Positions 9,941 to 19,796 are shown, counted from the first letter of the stretch. The stretch: 64,000 bases of DNA from Planococcus sp. PAMC 21323 (GCF_000785555.1 NZ_CP009129.1:1798001-1862000); one strand, 5' to 3'. Numbers and translations are program-made. The notes: generated by a model from the letters alone, not told the origin.

Positions 9941-10651
9941 TTACTCTGTTAAAAAAATTGGTTCATTTTCTTCGTTTATAGTGTATGGAAGTGAATAAGC
10001 TGGTAAGACCGGAAAGTCTTCATAGAGGATAAATCGAATATCTTGTCCTGGTTCTAACTCACCTTCGTACTCTTGAAGTTCTGTAAAAAGATCCATTGCG
10101 TAATCAATGTAAACGTCTCCGCTTCCAGTTATCACCAACGGCAAGTTTCTACCACTATAAGGGCTTACTACTGTTGGTTCTTCTGAAAATCCCATTGCTT
10201 TATGGTTAAACTTGTAGACATTGTCTGCCAATATTTCAGCAATTGGTGCTTTACCGCCATTGGCGCTTTTTCGAACATTTACAGATCGAACCGCATCTGC
10301 CGCTTGTAAGTCGACTAGTTTGACCGTCGGATTTTCTTCAACATCTACTAATACATATTGAAAAATCCCACCCGTTTCAAATGCATTGGATGGTATTTCT
10401 GCAGTATAAGCTGGGACAATTTTCGAAAAATCGACAGGATATTTTATATATTGATCTATATCCATATCTCGAGTTTTGATCGGCAATAATCCACTTGTTG
10501 CATCTCTATACTGGTTTACTGCATTTTGTACAGTATTTAATTGGTCTTCGTAAGGAACTTGATTTTCTGCTTTCTCGCTTTGTGGATAACCACAGGCTGT
10601 CAAAATCCCAATCATTATCAACAATAATAACAGCATTGATATTTTTTTCAA
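9941..10651 (-). CDS. yphF: YphF-like lipoprotein
   Basis: Predicted membrane-anchored lipoprotein of unknown function. The N-terminus is a lipoprotein signal: lysines, a hydrophobic run rich in Leu, then GILTAC with the lipidated Cys near residue 19. The mature part is mixed alpha/beta and shows no enzyme motif I recognise. TTG at 10651 follows GAGGTGAG with close spacing; an in-frame GTG three codons upstream overlaps that site. Position next to yphE and gpsA matches B. subtilis yphF. In B. subtilis spoIVA follows; here hup follows. Confidence 0.8.
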   Translation of the reverse strand: MKKISMLLLLLIMIGILTACGYPQSEKAENQVPYEDQLNTVQNAVNQYRDATSGLLPIKTRDMDIDQYIKYPVDFSKIVPAYTAEIPSNAFETGGIFQYVLVDVEENPTVKLVDLQAADAVRSVNVRKSANGGKAPIAEILADNVYKFNHKAMGFSEEPTVVSPYSGRNLPLVITGSGDVYIDYAMDLFTELQEYEGELEPGQDIRFILYEDFPVLPAYSLPYTINEENEPIFLTE

Positions 10652-10661
10652 TTTTCTCACC

Positions 10662-10865
10662 TCAAGCGCCACCTGTCGGTCCACTGAATACTGTGAATAT
10701 CATGATAAAAAATCCAAGAATCAGCAAAATATATGCAACTAGCGCAAAAATAAACTTAAGTATGCCGTTTTGCAATTTGTATCTACTTAAATAGATTAAT
10801 CCCATAGAAATTAATAAAAAAGCAATTCCGGCAAATGATACCCACATTTTGTCTAACGCACTCAT
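10662..10865 (-). CDS. yphE: YphE-like small membrane protein (DUF2768)
   Basis: A 67-residue protein with two hydrophobic segments (about residues 9-25 and 36-58) and a GPTGGA tail, fitting the DUF2768 family. Function unknown. ATG at 10865 follows GAAAGGCGGG; longer in-frame starts lack a ribosome site. It sits between gpsA and yphF, as in B. subtilis, 10 bases before the yphF start and probably co-transcribed with it. Confidence 0.8.
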   Translation of the reverse strand: MSALDKMWVSFAGIAFLLISMGLIYLSRYKLQNGILKFIFALVAYILLILGFFIMIFTVFSGPTGGA

Positions 10866-10907
10866 AATTGCCCGCCTTTCGTAGTGTTTCAAACCATAGT
10901 ATAGCAT

Positions 10908-10945
10908 AAAAAAAGAAGAGTCAGCCTTAAGCATCCTCTTCTTTT
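10908..10945 (-). terminator. Intrinsic terminator after gpsA
   Basis: A 10-base stem AAAAGAAGAG/CTCTTCTTTT followed by more T on the minus strand. It separates der-gpsA from yphE-yphF. Confidence 0.8.
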
Positions 10946-10952
10946 GTGACAA

Positions 10953-11972
10953 TTAAAGCAAGTCGACTAAGTCTTCCATTTCGTTCTTTTTCGTGCGTCC
11001 CATTAAATTCCCAACTGCGTCATCTGTCGACACATTGTCAAACAGCACAGCATAAAGTGCAGCTGTAATTGGCATAGGCACATCATAAGCCTCTGACAAC
11101 TGGTAAGCAGCTTTTGTTGTTCGTATTCCTTCGACGACCATGCCCATTTCTTCAAGCACTTCGTCTAAAGTTTTCCCTTTACCCAGCATGTTTCCAGCGC
11201 GCCAATTGCGTGAGTGTACACTTGTACAAGTAACTATTAAGTCGCCTACACCGGTCAATCCTGAAAAGGTCAAAGGTGTTGCACCCATCTTGACACCGAG
11301 TCGAGCAATTTCTGCTAGCCCACGTGTCATGATAGCTGCTTTTGCATTATCACCAAAATTTAATCCATCTGTAATTCCGACAGCTAATGCAATAATGTTT
11401 TTCAAGGCTCCACCGATTTCAACACCAATTACATCCGTATTCGTGTAAACACGGAAGTAGCTATTCATAAACAGATCCTGAATGCGCACAGCTGCTGCAG
11501 TGTTCTCACAGGCAGCTGTAACCGTTGTTGGATGCTCTTGTACTACTTCTTCAGCATGACTTGGTCCAGATAAAACGACCACTTCTTCAATCCATTGTTC
11601 TGGTATTTCTTCACGAATCATTTCACTGATACGTTTTAACGAATCTGGTTCAATTCCTTTAGAAACATGAACAAATAATACTTTACGATCGAGATTTTTT
11701 TTGATATCACGACAAACTTCGCGAATTGCTTTTGTAGGCACTGCTAAAACAAGAATATCACCGTGTGCAACTGCTTGTGGCAAATTACTTGTTGCCTTTA
11801 AGCTCTCTGGAAGTTGTGTATCTTTTAAATAGCGTTTGTTTGTATGCTGGTTGATTTCTTCAGCTTGCTCTTGACGATGTGTCCAAAGCAATAAATCATG
11901 ACCATTTTGAGCTAACACGTAGCTCAGCGCAGTACCCCAGCTTCCTGCTCCAAAAACAGAAACTTTTTCCAT
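10953..11972 (-). CDS. gpsA: Glycerol-3-phosphate dehydrogenase [NAD(P)+]
   Basis: Reduces dihydroxyacetone phosphate to sn-glycerol-3-phosphate for phospholipid synthesis. The 339-residue protein has the N-terminal GAGSWGTALS dinucleotide motif, VSKGIE, GPSHAEEV and the catalytic-Lys region IGGALKNIIALAVG. It follows der after 20 bases, with an AAAGGTGG ribosome site. Confidence 0.97.
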   Translation of the reverse strand: MEKVSVFGAGSWGTALSYVLAQNGHDLLLWTHRQEQAEEINQHTNKRYLKDTQLPESLKATSNLPQAVAHGDILVLAVPTKAIREVCRDIKKNLDRKVLFVHVSKGIEPDSLKRISEMIREEIPEQWIEEVVVLSGPSHAEEVVQEHPTTVTAACENTAAAVRIQDLFMNSYFRVYTNTDVIGVEIGGALKNIIALAVGITDGLNFGDNAKAAIMTRGLAEIARLGVKMGATPLTFSGLTGVGDLIVTCTSVHSRNWRAGNMLGKGKTLDEVLEEMGMVVEGIRTTKAAYQLSEAYDVPMPITAALYAVLFDNVSTDDAVGNLMGRTKKNEMEDLVDLL

Positions 11973-11992
11973 AAGTTAAAACCACCTTTACC

Positions 11993-13303
11993 TTAAGTAC
12001 GAGCTCTCGTTATAAGACGCAGAGGTGTGCCTTCAAAGTCGAAGCTTTCGCGAATTCGATTTTGTAAGAAACGTTCATAACTAAAGTGCATCATTTCCGG
12101 ATCGTTTACGAAGACAACAAATGTTGGTGGTTTGATAGCCACTTGCGTTGCATAATATAGACGCAAACGACGACCTTTGTCGGATGGCGCAGGATTCATT
12201 GCAACTGCATCTTCAATAACTTCATTTAAAATACTTGATTGGATACGGCGTGAATGGTTATCGTTCACTTTATTAACTATTTCTAAAATGTTATGCACGC
12301 GCTTGCCACTGATGGCAGAAACGAACATAATTGGTGCATAATCTAAAAATAAGAAATGCTCGCGAATTTTACGAGTCATGACATTCATCGTTTTTTCGTC
12401 TTTTTCGACAGCATCCCATTTGTTGACAATAATAATCACTGCTTTACCCGCTTCATGAGCATATCCAGCAATTTTTTTATCTTGTTCTTGAATACCTTCT
12501 TCGGCGTTCAAGACTACTAAAACAACGTCTGAACGTTCAATAGCACGCAATGCTCTTAAAACACTATATTTTTCAGTTGTTTCATAAACTTTCCCTTTTT
12601 TACGCATACCAGCAGTATCAATAATGACGTACGGTTGCTCATTATACTCATATTGTGTATCAATGGCATCGCGCGTTGTTCCAGCCACTTCACTAACAAT
12701 AACTCGTTCTTCTCCTAAAAATGAGTTTACAAGAGAAGATTTACCAACATTTGGACGACCGATTAATGAAAATTTAATGACATTGTCAGGATATTCCTCA
12801 TCATCGTCTTTCGGGAAGTTTTTAGCAACTTCATCTAATAAATCACCCAATCCTAAACCGTGAGATCCTGAAAGTGGGAATGGTTCACCCATTCCTAAAG
12901 TATAGAAATCATAGATCATGTGACGCATATCAGGATTATCGATTTTATTAACTGCTAAAATAATTGGTTTTTTTGTTTGATATAAAATTCTTGCTACTTG
13001 TTCGTCTTGAGCCGTAACGCCATCGCGTCCATTTACAAGGAAAATAATGACATCTGCTTCATCCATAGCAATTTCTGCTTGTTGACGAATTTGTTCCAGG
13101 AATGGCTCGTCACGTAAATCAATGCCTCCTGTATCTATAATATTAAATTCGTGTGTTAACCAATCTGCCGAGCTGTAAATACGGTCACGCGTCACTCCTG
13201 GAATATCTTCCACAATTGAAACCCGTTCTCCTACCACGCGATTGAAAATCGTGGACTTACCAACGTTCGGCCGGCCAACTATTGCTACTACCGGTTTTGC
13301 CAT
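11993..13303 (-). CDS. der: Ribosome biogenesis GTPase Der (EngA)
   Basis: Essential GTPase for 50S subunit assembly, with two consecutive GTPase domains. The first P-loop is GRPNVGKST at residues 8-16 and the second is GRPNVGKSS near 182-190, each followed by DTGG/DTAGM and NKID/NKWD motifs; a KH-like C-terminal domain ends the 436-residue protein. The start is ATG with a GGAAGGATG ribosome site. A terminator separates it from fni. Confidence 0.97.
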   Translation of the reverse strand: MAKPVVAIVGRPNVGKSTIFNRVVGERVSIVEDIPGVTRDRIYSSADWLTHEFNIIDTGGIDLRDEPFLEQIRQQAEIAMDEADVIIFLVNGRDGVTAQDEQVARILYQTKKPIILAVNKIDNPDMRHMIYDFYTLGMGEPFPLSGSHGLGLGDLLDEVAKNFPKDDDEEYPDNVIKFSLIGRPNVGKSSLVNSFLGEERVIVSEVAGTTRDAIDTQYEYNEQPYVIIDTAGMRKKGKVYETTEKYSVLRALRAIERSDVVLVVLNAEEGIQEQDKKIAGYAHEAGKAVIIIVNKWDAVEKDEKTMNVMTRKIREHFLFLDYAPIMFVSAISGKRVHNILEIVNKVNDNHSRRIQSSILNEVIEDAVAMNPAPSDKGRRLRLYYATQVAIKPPTFVVFVNDPEMMHFSYERFLQNRIRESFDFEGTPLRLITRART

Positions 13304-13344
13304 AATAAATTCATCCTTCCACTTCTGATATGCCTATTATACAC

Positions 13345-13383
13345 GAAAAAGGCGATGTCATCTGTTAAATGTCCATCGCCTTT
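13345..13383 (-). terminator. Intrinsic terminator after fni
   Basis: A 10-base stem AAAGGCGATG/CATCGCCTTT around a 16-base loop with downstream T on the minus strand. Confidence 0.8.
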
Positions 13384-13396
13384 AAATGTGCAATAT

Positions 13397-14452
13397 TCAG
13401 TTTTTCGCAACACTTGCATAAGATGCTGGATTAAAGCCTCTAACAGTTAAATATTGTGCCAATTCTCCAGATATTATTGCAGGACATTTCTGTAATTCCA
13501 TTAAGTTTTTTGCGCCTAACGCTGTCATCATCATAGCCAAATCTTCATATACCGAGTGGATATCAGTGATTAGCTGCTTTTCTCCATCTTGCATAGCGGT
13601 TTTCAAAAAAGAGCCAGCTAGACCAACCGCATCCGCCCCTAATAAGAATGATTTGATCATATCTCCGGCATTTGAGATCCCGCCCGATGCTAAAACGGTT
13701 TTTTCAAATATGCTTTTTACTTCTACTATCGCAGCGGCTGTTGGAATGCCCCAATCTTCGAAATATGACAACTTTTTTTGGCGACGCTTATTTTCAATAG
13801 ATGCGAAGTTTGTTCCACCAAAACCACTGACATCTATAGCGGAGATCGAACAATCGCTAAGTTTTTCCGCTGTTTCTCGTGATATACCAAAACCAGTCTC
13901 TTTGACAATTACAGGTACACCAACTTCTTCAGCTATAGCCTGTATTCGCTCAAGAGCACCGCGAAAATCGCGGTCTCCTTCTGGCATCGTTAGCTCTTGC
14001 ACAACATTTAAGTGAATTTGTAGCGCATTAGCTTCAATCATTTCTACTGCATCTCTAGCTTGTTGCAGAGTTGCTTCACTCCCTAGATTACTAAAGAAAA
14101 TGCCATCTGGATTTTCTTTTCTCACAATAGCATAAGTCTTTCTTTCATTAACATCTTTGAGTGCTGCCATTTGCGACCCTACCGCCATTGCCATGCCCGT
14201 TTCTTTTGCTACACGAGCTAAAAGACCGTTCAATTGTTGCGTATTGTGTCCACCGCCTCCCGTCATTGCATTAATAAAAACAGGTGATTTTAAATTCAAA
14301 TCACCTGTTTTTGGTTTTATGCAAATATCGGATACCGCTGAATCCGGCAAAGCTTGGTGAACAAAACGAATATCATCAAACATGCTTTTCTTGCTTTGTC
14401 CTGTTGATAAAGCAAATTGTATATGATCCATTTTACGTTCAGCTCTCGACAT
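13397..14452 (-). CDS. fni: Isopentenyl-diphosphate delta-isomerase, type II
   Basis: FMN-dependent isomerase interconverting IPP and DMAPP, the precursors used by the prenyl synthases encoded upstream. The 351-residue protein begins SRAERKMDHI and shows INAMTGGGG, AVGSQMAALKD, NLGSEATLQQA, QIHLNVVQELTMPEGDR and GGTNFASIENKR, all family landmarks. It starts one base past the stop of the S1-repeat gene with only a weak ribosome site, so translational coupling is likely. Gene order matches B. subtilis. Confidence 0.95.
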   Translation of the reverse strand: MSRAERKMDHIQFALSTGQSKKSMFDDIRFVHQALPDSAVSDICIKPKTGDLNLKSPVFINAMTGGGGHNTQQLNGLLARVAKETGMAMAVGSQMAALKDVNERKTYAIVRKENPDGIFFSNLGSEATLQQARDAVEMIEANALQIHLNVVQELTMPEGDRDFRGALERIQAIAEEVGVPVIVKETGFGISRETAEKLSDCSISAIDVSGFGGTNFASIENKRRQKKLSYFEDWGIPTAAAIVEVKSIFEKTVLASGGISNAGDMIKSFLLGADAVGLAGSFLKTAMQDGEKQLITDIHSVYEDLAMMMTALGAKNLMELQKCPAIISGELAQYLTVRGFNPASYASVAKN

Positions 14453-14453
14453 C

Positions 14454-15599
14454 TTATTCGGATTTAAAACCTTTTAGTTTATCACCGATAACGTCACTGA
14501 TTGAGAAACCAGATGACTCTTCAGGCATATCGTAATTTGAGAAATCTTGCTCACCTTGTTTTTCTTGCAATTCTTTAATGCTTAAGGAGAGACGTTTATC
14601 AGCTTTATTGACTTCTAAAACTTTCACTTCTACTTTTTCGCCTTCGGTCAAAACCTCGTTTGGTGTTGCAATGTGTTTATGTGCAATTTGAGAAATGTGA
14701 ACTAAACCTTCTACTCCAGGTAAAACTTCAACAAAAGCACCATAGCTAACCAATCGCTTGACAGTTCCTGTATGAACAGATCCCTTAGGCGCTTTTTCAT
14801 CAATAGCATCCCACGGCCCAGGAAGTGTATCTTTGATCGATAATGAAATCCGTTCAGAATCACGGTCAACAGATAAAACTTTGACTGTCACTTCTTGACC
14901 TTCTGTTACCACATCCGAAACTTTTTCAACATGTTCATGCGATAATTGAGAAATATGGACAAGTCCATCTACCCCACCTATATCGACAAAAGCTCCAAAC
15001 GAAGCAATCCGCTGAACCTTTCCTTTTAACTCATCACCAGCATGGATGTTATCCATAACTTGTTCTTTTTTCGATTCTTTTTCATTCTCAACAACTGCTC
15101 GATGAGAAAGGATTAACCGATTATTTTCTTTTTCCATTTCGACAATTTTAAATGTTAGTTCTTTTCCTTTGTAATCTTCAAAAGACTCGACAAAATAGTC
15201 TTCTACTAGTGATGCAGGAACAAATCCACGCACGCCTAAGTCGACAACTAAACCACCTTTAACAACATCTTTTACTTCAGCTTCGATGATTTCACCCGAT
15301 TTAAATTTTGTTTCCAACTCGTCCCATGCCTGTTCAGCATCAACTTTGCGTTTAGATAAAACAAAATTCTCATCTTCGACTTTAGTAATGATTAGCTCCA
15401 ATTCGTCACCAACTTCGACTGAATCTGAAGCTTTTTCAATGTGTAAGCTAGATAACTCACTGATTGGGATGATCCCATCAAATGGCGCACCATCAATCGT
15501 TACCGTAACTGCCTTTTCTTCGATTTTTGCTACTACCCCTTTAACGCGATCTCCTGTTTGGAAGTCACGGTTTTCCATCTTATTCGTTTCCTCTGACAT
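14454..15599 (-). CDS. ypfD: S1 RNA-binding domain protein (YpfD, 30S S1 homolog)
   Basis: A 381-residue protein with four S1/OB-fold repeats, beginning near residues 15, 100, 188 and 272, shown by recurring GxVxxI and [26 protein letters not shown] patterns. It resembles B. subtilis YpfD, a ribosomal protein S1 homolog shorter than the six-repeat Gram-negative S1. Annotated as rpsA in many genomes, but its role on the ribosome in Firmicutes is not settled. ATG follows GAAGGAGGG. Confidence 0.93.
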   Translation of the reverse strand: MSEETNKMENRDFQTGDRVKGVVAKIEEKAVTVTIDGAPFDGIIPISELSSLHIEKASDSVEVGDELELIITKVEDENFVLSKRKVDAEQAWDELETKFKSGEIIEAEVKDVVKGGLVVDLGVRGFVPASLVEDYFVESFEDYKGKELTFKIVEMEKENNRLILSHRAVVENEKESKKEQVMDNIHAGDELKGKVQRIASFGAFVDIGGVDGLVHISQLSHEHVEKVSDVVTEGQEVTVKVLSVDRDSERISLSIKDTLPGPWDAIDEKAPKGSVHTGTVKRLVSYGAFVEVLPGVEGLVHISQIAHKHIATPNEVLTEGEKVEVKVLEVNKADKRLSLSIKELQEKQGEQDFSNYDMPEESSGFSISDVIGDKLKGFKSE

Positions 15600-15667
15600 A
15601 AGTAGCCCTCCTTCACAAACTATCCACCTTCTATTTTATTCGAATTCTCTAATAAAAACAAAAATTA

Positions 15668-16258
15668 TCACTTATTCCCTGAATAGTCATCTAGAATTTT
15701 TTGGATACTCGCCATTATAACTTCAGTTACTTCCTCGACAGATGCTTTTCGCTCACGAAAAGGCGCCATTTGAATTGGTTCACCATAAACTACTTGTACT
15801 TTTCGGAATGCTTTATATGGTCCGATAATCGCACATGGCATAACGTCTGCATTGCCTCGTAACGCAAAAAAACCTGCTCCACTAAGACCCTTTTTCAATA
15901 CGCCGTCTGTTGAACGCGTACCTTCTGGAAACAATCCAACTACATCGCCGTTTTTCAATATCTTTAATGCGGTACGCAATGCTTCACGATCGCTCATGCC
16001 CCGTTTAACCGGAAATGCATTTACTTTCGGTAAAATTGATTTAAGTATTGGTGCATTGAAAAGCTCTTCTTTTGCCATGAAATGAACCGTCCGAGGAGCA
16101 GTCATTCCGACAACCGGTGGATCTAGAGCATGGATATGGTTGGAACAAAGAAGAATGCCGCCATCTTTTGGAAAATTATCTGTGCCGATTACTTCAAACC
16201 GGTAAAGAGGACTTAATATTGTTTTTACAAGACCTTTACCAAATGCATATAAATTCAC
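15668..16258 (-). CDS. plsC: 1-acyl-sn-glycerol-3-phosphate acyltransferase
   Basis: Acylates lysophosphatidic acid to phosphatidic acid at the membrane. The HxxxxD acyltransferase motif is in SNHIHALDPP and the FPEGTRS motif follows about 65 residues later. The length of 196 residues is normal for the short PlsC form. The start is GTG at 16258, one base after the cmk stop. In B. subtilis the plsC gene next to cmk is not the usual neighbour, so the exact paralogue is uncertain. Confidence 0.92.
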   Translation of the reverse strand: MNLYAFGKGLVKTILSPLYRFEVIGTDNFPKDGGILLCSNHIHALDPPVVGMTAPRTVHFMAKEELFNAPILKSILPKVNAFPVKRGMSDREALRTALKILKNGDVVGLFPEGTRSTDGVLKKGLSGAGFFALRGNADVMPCAIIGPYKAFRKVQVVYGEPIQMAPFRERKASVEEVTEVIMASIQKILDDYSGNK

Positions 16259-16259
16259 T

Positions 16260-16931
16260 TTAAACCAACCTCTCTTCAGCTAATTTCAATATTTCTTGAG
16301 CCGCTTGTTCTATTGTCAAAGCTGTAGTATCCAAATATATAGCATCTTCCGCCTGACGTAATGGAGCTACTTCACGTTCACTGTCCATTTTATCTCTCTT
16401 AGCAATTTCAGCTTGAAGATCTTCAAGAGACGTCATTATCTCTCTCTTTTGATTTTCCGCAAATCGTCTTCTCGCTCGCTCCTCAACAGATGCTGACATG
16501 AAAACTTTTAACGCAGCATCCGGGAGAACATGCGTGCCAATATCCCGACCATCCATGACCACTCCACGACCTTCAGCCAGTAGTTGTTGCAATTCGACCA
16601 TACGCATACGAACCAATTCATGCGCCGCCATTTGTGACACCGATTTTGTTACATTTTGTGAACGTATTTCTTCTGTAATATTACGTTTATCAAGAAAGAC
16701 TAGCTGACCATTTTCAGACGGCTGCAAGTCAATTTCAGTTTCTGCTAATAATTTTCCGGCTTCTTCGTTACTCGCCATATCAATTCCTGTTGCTAAAGCT
16801 TTCATCGTAATAGCACGGTACATAGCACCAGTATCGATGTAAACATAACCCAACTTTTCTGCTACAATTTTCGCTATCGTGCTTTTTCCAGCAGCTGCCG
16901 GTCCATCGATTGCTATTTGTATCGGTTTCAT
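16260..16931 (-). CDS. cmk: Cytidylate kinase
   Basis: Phosphorylates CMP and dCMP. The P-loop GPAAAGKST lies at about residues 10-18, followed by the YIDTGAMYRA substrate segment and GRDIGTHVLPDA. ATG at 16931 follows GAGGTGA with 8-base spacing and gives 223 residues; the GTG four codons upstream is part of the ribosome site. In B. subtilis ypfB, ypfA, ypeB and sleB lie between this gene and prsW; here prsW is adjacent. Confidence 0.96.
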   Translation of the reverse strand: MKPIQIAIDGPAAAGKSTIAKIVAEKLGYVYIDTGAMYRAITMKALATGIDMASNEEAGKLLAETEIDLQPSENGQLVFLDKRNITEEIRSQNVTKSVSQMAAHELVRMRMVELQQLLAEGRGVVMDGRDIGTHVLPDAALKVFMSASVEERARRRFAENQKREIMTSLEDLQAEIAKRDKMDSEREVAPLRQAEDAIYLDTTALTIEQAAQEILKLAEERLV

Positions 16932-16974
16932 CAAAATAGTCACCTCATCCTAAGTATTCATCATATTTTAACAT

Positions 16975-17006
16975 AAAAAAAAAGTCTTCATGTGTAAGAC
17001 TTTTTT
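16975..17006 (-). terminator. Intrinsic terminator after prsW
   Basis: Stem AAAAAGTCTT/AAGACTTTTT with an 8-base loop, then T-rich sequence on the minus strand. Confidence 0.8.
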
Positions 17007-17016
17007 AGTATTCACT

Positions 17017-17706
17017 TTAATCTTCTGAATGTCCCCGCGAACTATGATCGCTATAATGTGACATCGAAAGTTGGTGAGCTTGCTTTGCTTTTTGAAGACC
17101 AAACCACCATAAGAACAGCATGAATGGAATTGCTCCGTACACGATATTATCGTATATATACAAACTCATATTATACGCAAGATGCAAAATTACCGAGCTA
17201 ACAATAGCCCAGCCAATCCACCGTCTGCGCTTATTACTTTTGCTAAATTTGGCTTTACCAAAATAATAACCCATTACTACCCCAAATAATGCATGACTCG
17301 ATACCGGTAAAAACGCACGAATAAAAGCTGTTTGTAAGCCAAATTCTAATAAGTATAAAATATTTTCGACTGTTGCAAACCCGAGTGAAACGCTAGCACC
17401 ATACAAAATGCCATCATATGGATCTTCAAAATCGACGTGACGATAAATAGCTATTAATATTACTAACCATTTGAAAAACTCTTCAATGATGCTAGAAAAC
17501 ACTACATTTTGTATAAAACTATTTGTAAAAACACCTTCAGCATCAAAGACATATTGAACAAAAAGAATTGGAAATGTTAAAACAGCTCCATAAACAAAAC
17601 TTTGAAACAGCAACTTCGAAGGTTCGCCAGCAAATTGATCGCGTAAATAAAAATAACTAAAAAGCGCCAGACCCGGGGCTATTGCTACTGTTAGTAAAAT
17701 AATCAT
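17017..17706 (-). CDS. prsW: PrsW-family intramembrane metalloprotease
   Basis: Polytopic membrane protease of 229 residues. In B. subtilis PrsW makes the first cut in anti-sigma factor RsiW and so releases sigma-W. Conserved motifs are visible: IIEEFFKW (paired glutamates, metal site), the FATVENILY segment and SSHALFGVVMGYYFG with its histidine, among about seven hydrophobic segments. ATG follows AAAGGGG. No sigW-rsiW pair is in this window, so its substrate must be encoded elsewhere (inference). Confidence 0.92.
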   Translation of the reverse strand: MIILLTVAIAPGLALFSYFYLRDQFAGEPSKLLFQSFVYGAVLTFPILFVQYVFDAEGVFTNSFIQNVVFSSIIEEFFKWLVILIAIYRHVDFEDPYDGILYGASVSLGFATVENILYLLEFGLQTAFIRAFLPVSSHALFGVVMGYYFGKAKFSKSNKRRRWIGWAIVSSVILHLAYNMSLYIYDNIVYGAIPFMLFLWWFGLQKAKQAHQLSMSHYSDHSSRGHSED

Positions 17707-17790
17707 ACGCGTACCCCTTTAGTTGGATTACACTTATTTTTCAAACTTATGTGTATATTTTTCATGTCATATAGAAAACTTATTGAAATT

Positions 17791-18759
17791 TTATCTTTCA
17801 AAAGCATTTGCTTGAATCAGGTCTTGAGTCGATAACAATACTGCAAGCTTTATACGCGCTTTCTTACTGTCGTAATCACTCCCAAGAATCACACCGCGAG
17901 TCAATAGATCATGAGCGCTGCCTGGATAGCTATATGTAGGATAAGTGTTTCCTTCTTCAGCACTAGTTGTCAAGACGACTGGTATACCCTGTTTGATCGC
18001 ATGATCAATCGCATCTATCATATGAGGGGATACTTGCCCCCTACCGGCCGCTTCTAAAACAATCCCTTTTGAAGGTCCCGCTACTAATTGTTCAATTAAA
18101 AAGCCATCTTGTCCTGAATGGCATTTAATAATATCCACACGCGGTAATTGATCATTCACCATATGTACTTCATGCATAATCGGTTTCTGGTAAATACGTA
18201 CAGTATCGTTATCAATAATCCCAAGATAACCATGACCAAACGAGTCAAAACCTTGTAAATTACTAGAGTGAACCTTCTTAACGTATTTCGCACTATAGAT
18301 ACGCTCATTAAATACGACGACAGCTCCTATCCCGCGCAGGTTCGGCTCAACAGCTACGTATATAGAGTTCTGTAGATTCGAGTAAACATCTGTGCCAACT
18401 TCTTCTGGGGACCGCTGAGAACCAGTGATAACTACTGCACGATCGTCATCAATCGTTAAATCTAAAAAGTAAGCTGTTTCTTCTAATGTATCTGTTCCGT
18501 GTGTTACAACAACTCCTTCAACTTCAGGATCTTGTAATTCTTTTAGGATCGCTTGTCTAATTTCCATCATTTGTTCAAAACCAATATGCATACTTGGCAA
18601 CTGGAAGGCATCAACTACTTTAACTTCAATTTCTTCTGGGAGCTGGCAAAGCTCTGCTAATTCTTTCCCTGAAATTGCTCCAGATTTTAACCGTCCATCT
18701 GAAATTTCTCGACTGGCAATTGTTCCGCCTGTTGTAATCAATGATACTTTTTTCTTCAT
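17791..18759 (-). CDS. ansA: L-asparaginase, type I
   Basis: Hydrolyses asparagine to aspartate and ammonia. Both catalytic threonine motifs are present: TTGGTIASR near residue 9 and VVTHGTDTLEETAYF near residue 85. There is no signal peptide, so it is probably cytoplasmic. The length of 322 residues is normal. It lies alone between prsW and ypdA with a good ribosome site (GAAGGGGAG); B. subtilis does not have ansA at this position. Confidence 0.95.
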   Translation of the reverse strand: MKKKVSLITTGGTIASREISDGRLKSGAISGKELAELCQLPEEIEVKVVDAFQLPSMHIGFEQMMEIRQAILKELQDPEVEGVVVTHGTDTLEETAYFLDLTIDDDRAVVITGSQRSPEEVGTDVYSNLQNSIYVAVEPNLRGIGAVVVFNERIYSAKYVKKVHSSNLQGFDSFGHGYLGIIDNDTVRIYQKPIMHEVHMVNDQLPRVDIIKCHSGQDGFLIEQLVAGPSKGIVLEAAGRGQVSPHMIDAIDHAIKQGIPVVLTTSAEEGNTYPTYSYPGSAHDLLTRGVILGSDYDSKKARIKLAVLLSTQDLIQANAFER

Positions 18760-18810
18760 CCCAAAACTCCCCTTCTAAATCATAAAATTATACGTTTATG
18801 TATAGACGGT

Positions 18811-18849
18811 AAAAAAAGAAGGCACGATTATGCTATACCTTCTTTTTTT
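18811..18849 (-). terminator. Intrinsic terminator overlapping the end of ypdA
   Basis: Stem AAAAAGAAGG/CCTTCTTTTT followed on the minus strand by T; the 5' arm lies within the last codons of ypdA. Confidence 0.75.
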
Positions 18850-19796
18850 GCAATAGCTTCCGCAATTTGCAGTCCATGAAAGCGCCCATTTTCAATAAAA
18901 ATCTCATTCGCATTATTCCCTGCTGCTATAACACCGGCAATATATAAATTATCTACATTGGTTTCCATCGTTTGCTCGTCAAAAGTGGGTCTTCCGCTTT
19001 GTTGATCAATGGAAATGCCCATAGATCTTAAAAATTGATGGTCTGGATGATAACCAATCATCGCAAATACAAACTGGTTCGGAATCGATTCTTTTTGATC
19101 ATTAACGGTTAGCTCAACAAAGTCATCCGTGATACGGTCTACCATCGAGTCAAATAACATCGTAATTTCGCCTTTTTTCACTAACCCATCAAATTCCGGT
19201 AAAATCCAAGGTTTAATGCTTTTAGAATAACTCGTTCCGTGGTAAGAAACCGTTACTCTACTACCCGCCTTGTGCAAAGCTAATGCGGCATCTACAGCTG
19301 AATTTTTGCCACCAATCACTAAAACATCCTGATCAAAATAAGGGTGTCCTTCTTTAAAATAATGCATCACTTTTGACAAATTTGCGCCTTCTACTTCAAG
19401 TTTGTTTGGTTGGTCGTAATAACCAGTCGCAGCGACTACATATTTTGCCTGATATTGACCTTTTGACGTCGTGACTTTATAAAGGCCTTCTTTTTCAACT
19501 TGTTCAACTGTCTCGAAAGGTCGCACTTGAATACCACTTCTCTTAACAACTTCTCGGTAATATACGAGAGCTTGATTTCGTTTTGGTTTGCGACCTTCAA
19601 TGATAAAAGGAACGTCTCCTATAGACAACTTTTCACTTGTACTGAAAAAAGTTTGATGAGTTGGGTAATTGAAAATGGCATTAACAATATTCCCTTTCTC
19701 AATAACAGTTGTTTGCAATCCTAATTTTTTCAACTCAATCGCAGCTGATAGTCCGCAAGGGCCGCCTCCTATGATAAGGGCATCTACATATTCCAT
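18828..19796 (-). CDS. ypdA: YpdA-family bacillithiol disulfide reductase
   Basis: FAD-dependent pyridine nucleotide-disulfide oxidoreductase-like protein, known in Firmicutes as an NADPH-dependent bacillithiol disulfide reductase. The FAD motif GGGPCGLSAAIE is at residues 11-22, with the conserved Cys of this family in GPCG, and a second dinucleotide motif VIGGKNSAVDAA near residue 165. ATG at 19796 follows AGGAGATG and gives 322 residues. In B. subtilis gudB lies next; here the metallophosphoesterase gene does. Confidence 0.9.
   Translation of the reverse strand: MEYVDALIIGGGPCGLSAAIELKKLGLQTTVIEKGNIVNAIFNYPTHQTFFSTSEKLSIGDVPFIIEGRKPKRNQALVYYREVVKRSGIQVRPFETVEQVEKEGLYKVTTSKGQYQAKYVVAATGYYDQPNKLEVEGANLSKVMHYFKEGHPYFDQDVLVIGGKNSAVDAALALHKAGSRVTVSYHGTSYSKSIKPWILPEFDGLVKKGEITMLFDSMVDRITDDFVELTVNDQKESIPNQFVFAMIGYHPDHQFLRSMGISIDQQSGRPTFDEQTMETNVDNLYIAGVIAAGNNANEIFIENGRFHGLQIAEAIAKKEGIA

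Noticed and set aside
13566-14015. A 149-codon open frame on the plus strand opposite fni
   Set aside because: Antisense shadow of the isomerase gene; composition follows the codon structure of fni.
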